DNA from: Longimicrobium sp.
GTDB taxonomy: Bacteria; Gemmatimonadota; Gemmatimonadetes; Longimicrobiales; Longimicrobiaceae
Assembly: GCA_036377595.1 (NCBI GenBank)
Contig: DASUYB010000057.1
Coordinates: 1-64,000 of the forward strand
Reading direction: 5' to 3'
Length of the DNA: 64,000 bases
Shown here: positions 8,974 through 16,701 of the stretch, in pieces
Numbering within the stretch: the first letter of the stretch is position 1
Layout: each line of letters starts with the position of its first letter
The notes under the pieces: generated by a model
Told to the model about the DNA's origin: nothing
The model's database searches: none
What the model saw: only the letters and a program-made list of their open reading frames with translations
Program-made: the position numbers and the translations under genes

Positions 8974-10824
8974 ATGCGAATCCGAATCCGCCGCCGCGCC
9001 ATCCTCGCGAGCCTCCTCGTCCTCTTCGCCGCGACCACGTCCCGCTGCGGCACGGTGCCGTCCGGGCGCGGACCGTCCCCCACGTGGGACGGCGGCGGGG
9101 AGGTGGTCGTGCGCGGGGAGATGGCGCGCGTGGCGGAGTTCCTCCGGCGGCAGAGCGGCTTCGGCTATTCCGGGTCGGTGCTGGTCATGCGCGGCGACAC
9201 GGTCCTCCTCCGCGGCGCCTACGGGCTCGCCGACGCGGAGAAGGGGATCCGCTATCACCCCGGCACCGTGTTCGACATCGGCTCGCTCACCAAGCAGTTC
9301 ACCGCGGCCGCCATCCTCCGGCTGGAGATGGACGGCCGGCTGCGCGTGGGCGACTCGATCGCGCGCTACCTGCCGGGGGTGCCGGCGGACAAGCGTGGCA
9401 TCACCATCCACCAGCTGCTCACGCACACGTCGGGGCTGCAGTCCGACTATCCCTACGCCTCCAGCGAGGCCGACCAGACCGAGTACGAGGTGGTGGGCCG
9501 CGACAGCGCCGTGCGGCGGATCCTCGCCACGGAGCTCGAATCTCCCCCCGGCGCCCGGTACTCGTATTCCAACCCCGGCTACGTGCTGCTGGCCGCCATC
9601 GTCGAGCGCGCCGGCGGGATGCCGTACAACCGGTACCTGCGGACGAAGCTCTTCCGCCCCGCGGGGATGACGAGCACCGGCTTCTGGGGCGACCTCTCGG
9701 GCGTTCCCGACTCGCTGGTGGCTCGCGGGCACGACGAGCTGGGGCGGGTGGTGCACGACCCGATGCGGCGCTCGCCCGACACTTGGTTCGACCGCGGCGG
9801 GGGGATGGTGCTCTCCACGCTGCCGGACCTGGCGCGGTGGATGGCGGCGCTGCGCGGCGGCCGCGTGCTGTCGCCCCGGGCCACGGCGAAGCTCTTCCAC
9901 CCGTGGGTGGCCGCGACGTACCCGTACCCGCCGACGGAGGCGTACGGATACGGGTGGTTCCTCGGCGCGTCCGGCCCCGGCGGCCCCACGTCGATCCACC
10001 ACGGCGGCGACTACCTGGGCACGGGCGCGCAGGTGCTGCTCCTCCCCCGCGAGAACCTGCTGATGGTGACGTCCTCCAACGTGCGGCACGACCTGTATCC
10101 CACCCGCAACCGCGTCGACCGCGTGATCCCGCGGATCCTGGCCGGCGAGACGGTGCCCTTCCCGCCCGCGTTCGTGGGATTCGACTCCGTCGCCGCGGCC
10201 GACACGGGGCGATACCGGCTGCCAACGGGCGGAGGCGTGGTGGTGCGCCTGGAGCGCGGGCGGATGTACGTGGGCGCGGAGGGGCAGGACGCGGTGGACC
10301 TGCTGACCCGCGCGCCCGACAGCCTGCGCGCGGTGCGGGCGGAGCTGTCGCGCGCGGCGGGCGCGTTGCTCGAGGGCGCGTGGCGTGGAGAATTCGCGCC
10401 CCTGCAAGGCTACTCGGGGAGGGAGCCGGTGGCGGAGCTGGGGAAGGCGATCCAGGACTACCTGCACGAGATCGCGCCCGGCGGGGCGCCGCTGGAGCGC
10501 GTGGAGGTGCTGGGCACGTACGCCACCGGCTTCCCCGCCCGCGGGTCGCGGGAGAAGACGCGGCTGCGCCTGCACTACGGCCGCACGGTGCTCCCGTTCT
10601 TCATCCACTGGGCCGGGCGCGCGCTCCTGGCGGCCGACACCACCGCGCGCGACCTGGCCGCGCGCATCCCGCTGCAGCGTGCCGGCGACGAGCGCTACGC
10701 CGGCTGGGAGATCGTCGAGACCACGCCCGTGGAGCTCACCTTCTCGCGCCAGGATGGACGGGCGATCGAGGTCCGCGTCCAGCGCGATTCCACCCTCGCC
10801 GTGGCCCGCCGCGAGACGCCGTGA
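8974..10824 (+). CDS. Serine hydrolase, class C beta-lactamase / penicillin-binding family
   Basis: 616 residues. A signal sequence (RRRAILASLLVLFAATTSRC, possibly lipidated at Cys ~25) is followed by a beta-lactamase-fold domain with SxxK as SLTK, YxN as YSN and the third motif as HHGG. This family includes esterases, D-aminopeptidases and carboxypeptidases, not only lactamases. A C-terminal ~200-residue extension after the hydrolase core probably forms a separate lipocalin-like domain, common in such proteins. ATG 8974 is chosen because it opens the signal peptide; upstream in-frame codons lack it. Exported, likely acts on peptides or esters in the envelope. It ends at a hairpin shared with the convergent peptide array. 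Confidence 0.9.
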   Translation: MRIRIRRRAILASLLVLFAATTSRCGTVPSGRGPSPTWDGGGEVVVRGEMARVAEFLRRQSGFGYSGSVLVMRGDTVLLRGAYGLADAEKGIRYHPGTVFDIGSLTKQFTAAAILRLEMDGRLRVGDSIARYLPGVPADKRGITIHQLLTHTSGLQSDYPYASSEADQTEYEVVGRDSAVRRILATELESPPGARYSYSNPGYVLLAAIVERAGGMPYNRYLRTKLFRPAGMTSTGFWGDLSGVPDSLVARGHDELGRVVHDPMRRSPDTWFDRGGGMVLSTLPDLARWMAALRGGRVLSPRATAKLFHPWVAATYPYPPTEAYGYGWFLGASGPGGPTSIHHGGDYLGTGAQVLLLPRENLLMVTSSNVRHDLYPTRNRVDRVIPRILAGETVPFPPAFVGFDSVAAADTGRYRLPTGGGVVVRLERGRMYVGAEGQDAVDLLTRAPDSLRAVRAELSRAAGALLEGAWRGEFAPLQGYSGREPVAELGKAIQDYLHEIAPGGAPLERVEVLGTYATGFPARGSREKTRLRLHYGRTVLPFFIHWAGRALLAADTTARDLAARIPLQRAGDERYAGWEIVETTPVELTFSRQDGRAIEVRVQRDSTLAVARRETP

Positions 10825-10842
10825 GCGAGGCGGGGAGACGAC

Positions 10843-10876
10843 GGAGGCCCCGCAACCGGCCGGTCACGGGGCCTCC
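10843..10876. terminator. Bidirectional hairpin between convergent genes
   Basis: Perfect 10-bp stem GGAGGCCCCG/CGGGGCCTCC around a 14-base loop, between the serine hydrolase stop and the last peptide gene of the array. No U-tract on either strand. Confidence 0.65.
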
Positions 10877-10912
10877 CGGGGCGATGTGCCGCCGGCGCTC
10901 GCACCGCCGCCG

Positions 10913-11005
10913 TCACCCGCTCCCGCCGGCGACCCGGACGCGGGCGTCCTGGTCGGTGTTGTTGACGATCTCCATCCCCGCCCGGATGCCGCTGGTGGTG
11001 CCCAT
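10913..11005 (-). CDS. Tandem micropeptide 10 of array (30 aa)
   Basis: Last and most downstream of ten paralogous mini-genes. The peptide starts MGTTSGIRAGMEIVNNT and ends VAGGSG. GAGGAG lies six bases before ATG 11005. It shares the invariant RAGM block and the NxTxxDA / RVRV strand-like block with all other members. Not recognised; too short for standard gene callers. Neutral to slightly basic, no Cys, no hydrophobic segment. Confidence 0.8.
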   Translation of the reverse strand: MGTTSGIRAGMEIVNNTDQDARVRVAGGSG

Positions 11006-11061
11006 CGTGATCTCCTCGCGCTCTGTGGGTGATGCGCTGTACCGCGCCGGGTTCGATCTCC

Positions 11062-11157
11062 TCATCCGCCCGCGCCACCGGCGACGCGCACGCGGGCGTC
11101 CTGGTCGGTGTCGTTGACGATCTCCATCCCCGCGCGCACGCCGCTGCCGATGCTCAT
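11062..11157 (-). CDS. Tandem micropeptide 9 of array (31 aa)
   Basis: Starts MSIGSGVRAGMEIVNDT and ends AGGAGG. Strong GAGGAGG ribosome site upstream of ATG 11157. Nearly the same as members 8 and 10 in its first half, with synonymous changes between them, which argues for selection on protein. The ending with GG is unique in the array. Confidence 0.8.
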   Translation of the reverse strand: MSIGSGVRAGMEIVNDTDQDARVRVAGGAGG

Positions 11158-11191
11158 CCTCGCCTCCTCATGGTGATGGGTGCCGGCGGCG

Positions 11192-11287
11192 TCATCCGGT
11201 GCCGCCGCCGGCCACGCGCACGCGCGTGTCCTCGTTCGTGCCGTTGATGATCTCCATCCCCGCGCGCACTCCGCTGCCGATGCTCAT
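11192..11287 (-). CDS. Tandem micropeptide 8 of array (31 aa)
   Basis: Starts MSIGSGVRAGMEIINGT and ends GGGTG. GGAGG six bases before ATG 11287. Differs from the others in having Thr in place of Ala in the xEDT/RVRV block. Function unknown. Confidence 0.8.
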   Translation of the reverse strand: MSIGSGVRAGMEIINGTNEDTRVRVAGGGTG

Positions 11288-11318
11288 CCTCGCCTCCGGA
11301 AAGGTGGGTTGCCGCCGT

Positions 11319-11414
11319 TCATCCGCTGCCGCCGCCGGCCACGCGGACCTTGGCGTCCTCGTCCGTGCCGTTCACGATGTCCATCCCGGCGCGGATCGCG
11401 GTCGTGGTATCCAT
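11319..11414 (-). CDS. Tandem micropeptide 7 of array (31 aa)
   Basis: Starts MDTTTAIRAGMDIVNGT and ends GGGSG. GGAGGA before ATG 11414. The RAGM codons (CGC GCC GGG ATG) differ from those of its neighbours without changing the protein. Confidence 0.8.
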   Translation of the reverse strand: MDTTTAIRAGMDIVNGTDEDAKVRVAGGGSG

Positions 11415-11440
11415 CACGTCCTCCGTTGAAGTGGTGACAC

Positions 11441-11533
11441 TCAGCCGCTGCCGCCCGTGACGCGGACCTTCGCGTCCTGATTGGTGTCGTTGACGATGTC
11501 CATCCCGGCCCGGAGGCCGCTCGTAGTGCTCAT
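11441..11533 (-). CDS. Tandem micropeptide 6 of array (30 aa)
   Basis: Starts MSTTSGLRAGMDIVNDT, contains QDAKVRV and ends TGGSG. GAGGAGG six bases before ATG 11533. The only member with Leu before RAGM. Confidence 0.8.
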   Translation of the reverse strand: MSTTSGLRAGMDIVNDTNQDAKVRVTGGSG

Positions 11534-11571
11534 GCCGTCCTCCTCGCTGCGTGTCGAGATGATGGGCCGCC

Positions 11572-11667
11572 CTATCCGGCTCCGCCGCCCGCGACCTTCA
11601 CCTTCGCGTCCACGCTGGTGTCGTTGGTGATGTCCATCCCCGCGCGAACGCCGCTCGCCGTGTGCAT
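11572..11667 (-). CDS. Tandem micropeptide 5 of array (31 aa)
   Basis: Starts MHTASGVRAGMDITNDT, contains DAKVKV and ends GGGAG with a TAG stop, the only non-TGA stop in the array. GGAG precedes ATG 11667. Confidence 0.8.
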   Translation of the reverse strand: MHTASGVRAGMDITNDTSVDAKVKVAGGGAG

Positions 11668-11692
11668 CGCGATCTCCGTCGACCGGGTGATA

Positions 11693-11791
11693 TCAGCCCG
11701 GGCCGCCGCTGGAGCCGACCTTGTACTTCGCGTCATCACCCGTGTTGTTGGTGATGTCCATCCCCGCCCGCACCGCCGTCGTCATGTGCAT
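11693..11791 (-). CDS. Tandem micropeptide 4 of array (32 aa)
   Basis: Starts MHMTTAVRAGMDITNNT, then GDDAKYKV, and ends SSGGPG. With member 1 it forms a KYKV subtype that is one residue longer than the rest; the two subtypes are interspersed. A second in-frame ATG (third codon, 11785) is a possible start, but the ribosome site GGAGGA fits ATG 11791 better. Confidence 0.8.
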   Translation of the reverse strand: MHMTTAVRAGMDITNNTGDDAKYKVGSSGGPG

Positions 11792-11819
11792 CGTGGCCGT
11801 CCTCCGCTCAAGGTGATCG

Positions 11820-11915
11820 TCAGCCCTGCCCGCCGTTGCTGACGCGAACCTTCGCCTCCTGGTTCGTGTCGTTGATGATGTCCATCCCCGCCCGCACCGC
11901 CGTCGTCGTATGCAT
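11820..11915 (-). CDS. Tandem micropeptide 3 of array (31 aa)
   Basis: Starts MHTTTAVRAGMDIINDT, contains NQEAKVRV and ends NGGQG. GGAGGA eight bases before ATG 11915. The 5' leader (CGGAGGACGG) is nearly the same as that of member 4, showing that the duplicated unit includes the ribosome site. Confidence 0.8.
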   Translation of the reverse strand: MHTTTAVRAGMDIINDTNQEAKVRVSNGGQG

Positions 11916-11943
11916 CGTGCCCGTCCTCCGCTCGAGGTGATCG

Positions 11944-12039
11944 TCAGCCCTGCCCGCCGCCGGTGACGCGGACCTTCGCCTCCTGGCTCGTGTCGTCGAT
12001 GATGTCCATCCCCGCGCGAATGCCGCTCTGCGTGCTCAT
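11944..12039 (-). CDS. Tandem micropeptide 2 of array (31 aa)
   Basis: Starts MSTQSGIRAGMDIIDDT, contains QEAKVRV and ends GGGQG. AGGA nine bases before ATG 12039, the weakest site of the array. The only member with Asp in place of Asn after the second Ile. Confidence 0.78.
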   Translation of the reverse strand: MSTQSGIRAGMDIIDDTSQEAKVRVTGGGQG

Positions 12040-12087
12040 GTCGCCTGTCCTGGCTGGAGGGTGATGGGCGGACAGCGCTCGCTGCGC

Positions 12088-12186
12088 TCAGCCCTGGGGA
12101 CCGCTTGAGGTGACCTTGTACTTCGAGTCGTCTCCGGTGTTGTTGGAGATGTCCATCCCCGCCCGGATGCCGCTGGTGGTGCGCAT
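12088..12186 (-). CDS. Tandem micropeptide 1 of array (32 aa)
   Basis: First gene of the ten in transcription order. Starts MRTTSGIRAGMDISNNT, then GDDSKYKV, and ends SSGPQG. GAGGG lies four bases before ATG 12186. KYKV subtype, as member 4. About 160 bases upstream (to the terminator at 12345) must hold the array promoter; I see no clear -35/-10 there. Confidence 0.78.
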   Translation of the reverse strand: MRTTSGIRAGMDISNNTGDDSKYKVTSSGPQG

Positions 12187-12344
12187 GGTGTCCCTCTGCG
12201 TCGAGGTTCCGCGTTCGCTCGCTCTCTGAACCAACGACCATTCGACACGCGTCGCGCACAGCGGAACGCCGCGATGGGACGAGGCGTGGAAAGCCGGATG
12301 CGGACCGCGTCGTCATCCACACGAGCGGGATCGGCGGACGGACG

Positions 12345-12377
12345 AAAAACGGCCCCGCGGCGTGAGACCGCGGGGCC
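12345..12377 (-). terminator. Rho-independent terminator of the amidohydrolase gene
   Basis: On the minus strand a perfect 10-bp stem GGCCCCGCGG/CCGCGGGGCC with a 7-base loop is followed by GTTTTT. Lies 28 bases after the amidohydrolase stop, so it separates that gene from the peptide array downstream. Confidence 0.88.
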
Positions 12378-12404
12378 TTGCTCGTCCGGACTGCGTCGTC
12401 GCGC

Positions 12405-14432
12405 CTACCTGCCGGGCGATACGGGTGCGACGCCGATGGCGGCGTAGAGCCGGTCGGGCTCGTACACCACGCCGTCCTTCACCACCAGCCGCGTGCGGCG
12501 GATGTCGGAGATGCGCGCGGTGGGATCGCCGTCCACCAGCACCACGTCGGCCAGCTTCCCCGGCGCGATGGTGCCCAGCTCGCCGTCGCGCTTCATCACC
12601 TCCGCCGCGCCCAGCGTGGCGATGTACAGCACGTCGGCCGGCGGGATCCCGGCCTCGGCATACAGCTCCAGCTCGCGGTGCAGCTGGAACCCCGCGAGCG
12701 CGTCGGTGCCCGCCACGATGCGCACGCCGCCGCGGTGCATCAGCGCCACGATCTGCATCATCCGGCGATAGCTCTCGCGGTAGCGCGCGTCCATCCCCTC
12801 GGGCACCGGCAGCCCGCCGGAGAGGAGGCTGCGCCGCACGTTCACCGGCAGCCGCGCCGCCACCGCCGCGAAGTCGGGCGAGATCTGGCCGGCGCGCGCG
12901 GTGAACATGCCCTCGAACGCGTTCAGCGTGGGGTCGATCACGATGTGCCGGTCGCGCAGCAGGGCGACGAAGCGCTGCACCTCGGGCGACGCCAGGTCCA
13001 GCCCCGCCGCCATCGCCGCGGGGCGGGTGAAGCGCGCCGGCGTGCGGGTGTCGATGGAGTCGCCCAGGAAGTTCAGCAGCAGGAAGTTGCCGTGCTGGAT
13101 CTCGTCGATCCCCATCCGCACCGCGCGCTCCGCCGTCAGCGGCCAGGGGATGTGCCCGCTGACGCGCATCCCCAGCTGGTGCGCGCGCTGGACGATCACC
13201 GGCAGGAGCGTGGTGTCGAGCGAGCTGTAGACCTTGATCTGCTCCGCGCCCAAGCGCCGGTACGTCTCCACCGCGGCCGTCGCCTCCGCGGGCGTCGACA
13301 CCTTGAGCCCCGTCGGGCCGGTGAACGGGCCGGGGCCGTCGATGAAGCCCGCCATGATCACCCGCGGCCCCAGCTGCTCGCCCGACGCCCAGCGCCGCCG
13401 CAGGTCCGTCACCACCGTGGTGTCGTTCCCCATGTCGCGCACGGTGGTGACGCCCGCGGCCAGGTGCATCAGCCCGTCGAGCGGGCCGTTGTGCGTGTGC
13501 ATGTCCCACAGGCCGGGAAGGAGCGTCTTCCCCGCCCCGTCCACCACCTCCGCCCCCGCGGGGATGGCGACGGACGCCGACGGTCCCGCGGCGGCGATGC
13601 GGTTGCCGTCGATCACCACCGTCATCTCCGTGCGGCGGACGCGCGCCTGCGGGTCGAACACCGCCACGTCGCGGAAGACGAGCGGGTGCCCCGGACGGCG
13701 GGCGAGGGTGCGCGCCAGCTCCGCGTAGCGCCGCTCGTCGGCCGCGTCCTGCGCGCGGGTGAGCTGCGGGAGCGCGGATTCCCACCCCGCCTCCACCACG
13801 CCGATCCATCCGCCCCCGATCCCGAAGAAGCGGTTCTCCGGCGTCAGCCACAGCGCCGCCGGCTCGAACCCCAGCCCGGCGATGCGGTACTGCGTGACGG
13901 TGCGCGTCCGCCCGCCCGCGCTCACCTCCAGCTCTCCCACCCGCTCGAGGGAGACGCGCCCGCCGGGGAGCAGCGCCAGCGCGTGCCCCGGCGCGGCGAG
14001 CAGCGCCCGCGCCAGCACGCCGTTCTCCACCACGTCGTTCATCGGCGCGAACCAGACGGGCCCGCTCACCGCGGTGTCGCCGCGCTCGGCCGTGCTGCGC
14101 CACGTCGCCCGGCCGTGGGAGAGCTCGTACCGCTCGTCCACCGGGTTCTTGTAGTAGTCGACGCCGGTGGTGTGCAGCATCACCGGCACCCCGCCGGGCC
14201 CGAGCCGGACGCGCGACTCCAGCTCCGCCCCGCGCCCGCGGTCGTTCAGCCGCGAGGTGAAGCGCAGCTCGCCGTCCGGCATCGCCCACGCCTTCACCTC
14301 GCCCGCGTGCCGCTCGCCGAACACGATGGTCCAGCGCGAGGTGTCGGGAGATGCGGGCGACTGTGCGCGGAGGAGATCGCCGCGGACGGCCAGGCCGCAC
14401 AGCGCCACGAGGAGGACGGCGGGACGGTTCAT
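12405..14432 (-). CDS. Secreted amidohydrolase family protein (imidazolonepropionase-like)
   Basis: 675 residues with a signal peptide (MNRPAVLLVALCGLAVRG, cleavage near LRAQS). Residues ~20-270 are a beta-rich N-terminal region; ~275-675 are an amidohydrolase TIM-barrel with metal ligands visible: HxH in DMHTHNG, a bridging Lys candidate in QIKVYSS, His in GHIPW and EIQHGN, and Asp in AGTDAL. Exported members of this group are often peptidases or lactonases; substrate cannot be told. ATG 14432 is taken since it opens the signal peptide, although no good ribosome site precedes it. Divergent from the DUF4157 protein; ends at a strong terminator. Confidence 0.92.
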   Translation of the reverse strand: MNRPAVLLVALCGLAVRGDLLRAQSPASPDTSRWTIVFGERHAGEVKAWAMPDGELRFTSRLNDRGRGAELESRVRLGPGGVPVMLHTTGVDYYKNPVDERYELSHGRATWRSTAERGDTAVSGPVWFAPMNDVVENGVLARALLAAPGHALALLPGGRVSLERVGELEVSAGGRTRTVTQYRIAGLGFEPAALWLTPENRFFGIGGGWIGVVEAGWESALPQLTRAQDAADERRYAELARTLARRPGHPLVFRDVAVFDPQARVRRTEMTVVIDGNRIAAAGPSASVAIPAGAEVVDGAGKTLLPGLWDMHTHNGPLDGLMHLAAGVTTVRDMGNDTTVVTDLRRRWASGEQLGPRVIMAGFIDGPGPFTGPTGLKVSTPAEATAAVETYRRLGAEQIKVYSSLDTTLLPVIVQRAHQLGMRVSGHIPWPLTAERAVRMGIDEIQHGNFLLLNFLGDSIDTRTPARFTRPAAMAAGLDLASPEVQRFVALLRDRHIVIDPTLNAFEGMFTARAGQISPDFAAVAARLPVNVRRSLLSGGLPVPEGMDARYRESYRRMMQIVALMHRGGVRIVAGTDALAGFQLHRELELYAEAGIPPADVLYIATLGAAEVMKRDGELGTIAPGKLADVVLVDGDPTARISDIRRTRLVVKDGVVYEPDRLYAAIGVAPVSPGR

Positions 14433-14651
14433 GGAGGAGATCGGGAGCGGGTGAAGGCGGAAACGGAGCGGAGAATCGGGTCAGGGGGATTAAGCTGCGA
14501 TGCGGCGAAAGAATCAAGACTGTTGATGATGAGCCACGGCGCACGCGATCTTGATCGCGCGCGGCAGGTGGGCGACGTCATCGCCATGCGACGATCGCAC
14601 GCGCAGACACCAGCACGCCGTCCGCCTGGATCACATCCCCGCTCGATCTCC

Positions 14652-16448
14652 ATGCACACCCACGCAAAACCGCCCGGGCCGCAGCAGCCCGGCGATGCGC
14701 AGGCGACGCAGGCGCCACGATCTCCCGTCCGCTCTCGCGCGGACGAGGCGGAGGTGGTGCCCGGCCGGCTCGCGCACGACGTGCTGGGCCAGGCCGGGCA
14801 GCCGCTGGACGAGCCGACGCGAGGCTCGATGGAGGCGCGCTTCGGCCACGATTTCAGCCGCGTGCGCATCCACAGCGACGACCACGCGGCGCGCGCCGCC
14901 GACTCGCTCGGCGCCCGGGCCTACACCGTGGGACCGAAGATCGTCTTCGCGCGCGGCCAGTACGCGCCGGGAATGAGCGGCGGACGCCGGCTGCTCGCCC
15001 ACGAGCTGACCCACGTGGTGCAGCAGGGCCGCGCGCCGGCCGATCCGCGCGTGGTGGAGCCGGCCGGGTCGCCCGCCGAGCACGAGGCCCGGGCCGTGGC
15101 CTCGGCGGTCGCGGGCGGCGCAGGACGGGTCCGCGTGGCCGCCGCCTCGCGGGCGATCAACCGCGACGTCGGCTGGGCGCGGCGCGGCCCGATCCCCGAC
15201 GCGTACGGGATGGGGTACAACGACATCCTCAAGGCGGCCGGCGCCTCGGCCGAGCCGGCCGTGCGCGACCTGGCCTCGCTGGAGACGGTGCACCTTCTCG
15301 AGCCCGACATCGCGAGGTTCTGGGCCCTCCCCGCCAGCCGCGCCGACGCCGTGCTGAAGCTCGAGCCGCACGCGGCCGGCACCGGGTGCGAGAAGTGGTT
15401 CCCCAAGCTGCGCGCGCTTCCCAGCGGCTCGATGACGCTGGCCGATCCGTACGGCGGAACCTCGTCGGTCAAGGCGCACTTCGTCCCGGGCCGCACCGCC
15501 CGGAAGGCACTGATCATCGGCGGCGTGCACAACAAGACCGAGCCGCAGGGCTCCGAGGTCGTCAACCGGCTGCTGACGCTCCTCACCACGCGCGCCGCGG
15601 CCGGGAAGAAGCCGTTCTTCACCGTCGTGCTCATCCCCGACCTCTTCGCCGCCACCCGCTACGACTCCAGGAGCCCGCGCTGGATCAAGGGCGGGATGGG
15701 GCGCGACGAGACGGGGACGCTGGAGAAGAAGCGCTCCGTGGAGCCGAACCGGAATCTCCCCCTCCCCGGCGAGGACCTGGCCGCCGCCCGCGCACGGGGG
15801 GCGGGGAGCGCAACGGCGCCGGAGCTCGTCTTCCAGGATCCCGCGAAGCCGACGGCCGCCCCGCGCGCCGCGCACGACACCAAGGGTGCCGGCAAGGGCG
15901 GCACCAGCATCCGCATGCTCCCCGAGACGCGCACCCTGGTCGCGCTGATCGAGCATCTCCAGCCCGAGCGGATCGCGAGCGTCCACGCGCACAGCCTGAA
16001 GCAGACCACCGGCGACGCCCCGGGGATCTTCGTGGACCCCCGCGGCGTGGACCCCACCACCGGCGCCGTCACCGACGCCGCGAAGGCGGCGGAGGACGAC
16101 CGCCTGGCCACGGCCATGGTCACCCAGGGACGGAGCAAGTTCGGCACGGGGGTCACGGGAACCGACGACCCCTTCGTCGGCAACGCCCCGGGAACGTCGA
16201 AGGCGAGCGTGCGCTACGCGTCGGGCGCCCACGCGGAGGGCAACTCGCTGGGGATGTGGGCGCCGGTGCCGGTGGCCTCGGGGGCGGGGGCGCGGCCGGG
16301 GATCACCACCGTCACCATGGAAGTGCCGCAGTGGACCGACGCCACCAAGCTCGACAAGATCGAGACGCTCGACAGCGAGCTGCTGGCCGACATCTTCCTG
16401 GAGGACCCGGCCACCGCCACGCCGTCCACCGGGCCCACCAGGCCGTGA
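14652..16448 (+). CDS. DUF4157 (eCIS core) - M14-like carboxypeptidase protein
   Basis: 598 residues. After a disordered N terminus (~1-35), residues ~38-115 match the DUF4157/eCIS-core domain (MEARFGHDFSRVRIHSDD, then RRLLAHELTHVVQQG, with the HExxH-like HELTH). The C-terminal half resembles zinc carboxypeptidases of family M14: GGVHNKTEPQGSE for the first zinc ligands (HxxxE, one residue longer than usual), SVHAHS for the third His, and TVTMEVPQ for the catalytic Glu. DUF4157 marks cargo of extracellular contractile injection systems and other polymorphic toxins, but no such machine is encoded here. Possible secreted effector peptidase. ATG 14652 is the first plausible start; no strong ribosome site. 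Confidence 0.8.
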   Translation: MHTHAKPPGPQQPGDAQATQAPRSPVRSRADEAEVVPGRLAHDVLGQAGQPLDEPTRGSMEARFGHDFSRVRIHSDDHAARAADSLGARAYTVGPKIVFARGQYAPGMSGGRRLLAHELTHVVQQGRAPADPRVVEPAGSPAEHEARAVASAVAGGAGRVRVAAASRAINRDVGWARRGPIPDAYGMGYNDILKAAGASAEPAVRDLASLETVHLLEPDIARFWALPASRADAVLKLEPHAAGTGCEKWFPKLRALPSGSMTLADPYGGTSSVKAHFVPGRTARKALIIGGVHNKTEPQGSEVVNRLLTLLTTRAAAGKKPFFTVVLIPDLFAATRYDSRSPRWIKGGMGRDETGTLEKKRSVEPNRNLPLPGEDLAAARARGAGSATAPELVFQDPAKPTAAPRAAHDTKGAGKGGTSIRMLPETRTLVALIEHLQPERIASVHAHSLKQTTGDAPGIFVDPRGVDPTTGAVTDAAKAAEDDRLATAMVTQGRSKFGTGVTGTDDPFVGNAPGTSKASVRYASGAHAEGNSLGMWAPVPVASGAGARPGITTVTMEVPQWTDATKLDKIETLDSELLADIFLEDPATATPSTGPTRP

Positions 16449-16525
16449 CGGGGCAGATGGAGACGGTTCGCTCGCCGCGGCGGTGACCGCCGGCGCGTCC
16501 GGACTCGACGATTCGAATCACGAAC

Positions 16526-16560
16526 GACGGCCCCGGGTCCGGAAGGATCGCGGGGCCGTC
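16526..16560 (+). terminator. Hairpin after the DUF4157-M14 gene
   Basis: GACGGCCCC/GGGGCCGTC 9-bp stem, followed by TCGCATCCCC; no U-tract. Lies 78 bases after the stop. Confidence 0.6.
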
Positions 16561-16701
16561 TCGCATCCCCTGCGACGGGAGACGAGGCGCGGCCGGTTGC
16601 GCGAGCCGGCCGCGCGACCGAGTGTGAACCTGGCACCGTTCGCCCGGCGCGACGAGACAGTGCGCCAGGCAGCAACCGGCCCGGTTTCGCGGGAGACCCC
16701 G

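Noticed and set aside
10913-12186. CRISPR array
   Set aside because: Units are ~120 bases, coding, with variable sequence and ribosome sites, not short direct repeats with spacers.
10913-12186. Established RiPP precursor cluster
   Set aside because: No leader/core boundary, no maturase, protease or exporter next to it; kept as unknown.
12378-14643. A 1356-residue plus-strand protein ending in the DUF4157-M14 domains
   Set aside because: Its first ~750 residues are antisense to the well-supported amidohydrolase; the real start is ATG 14652.
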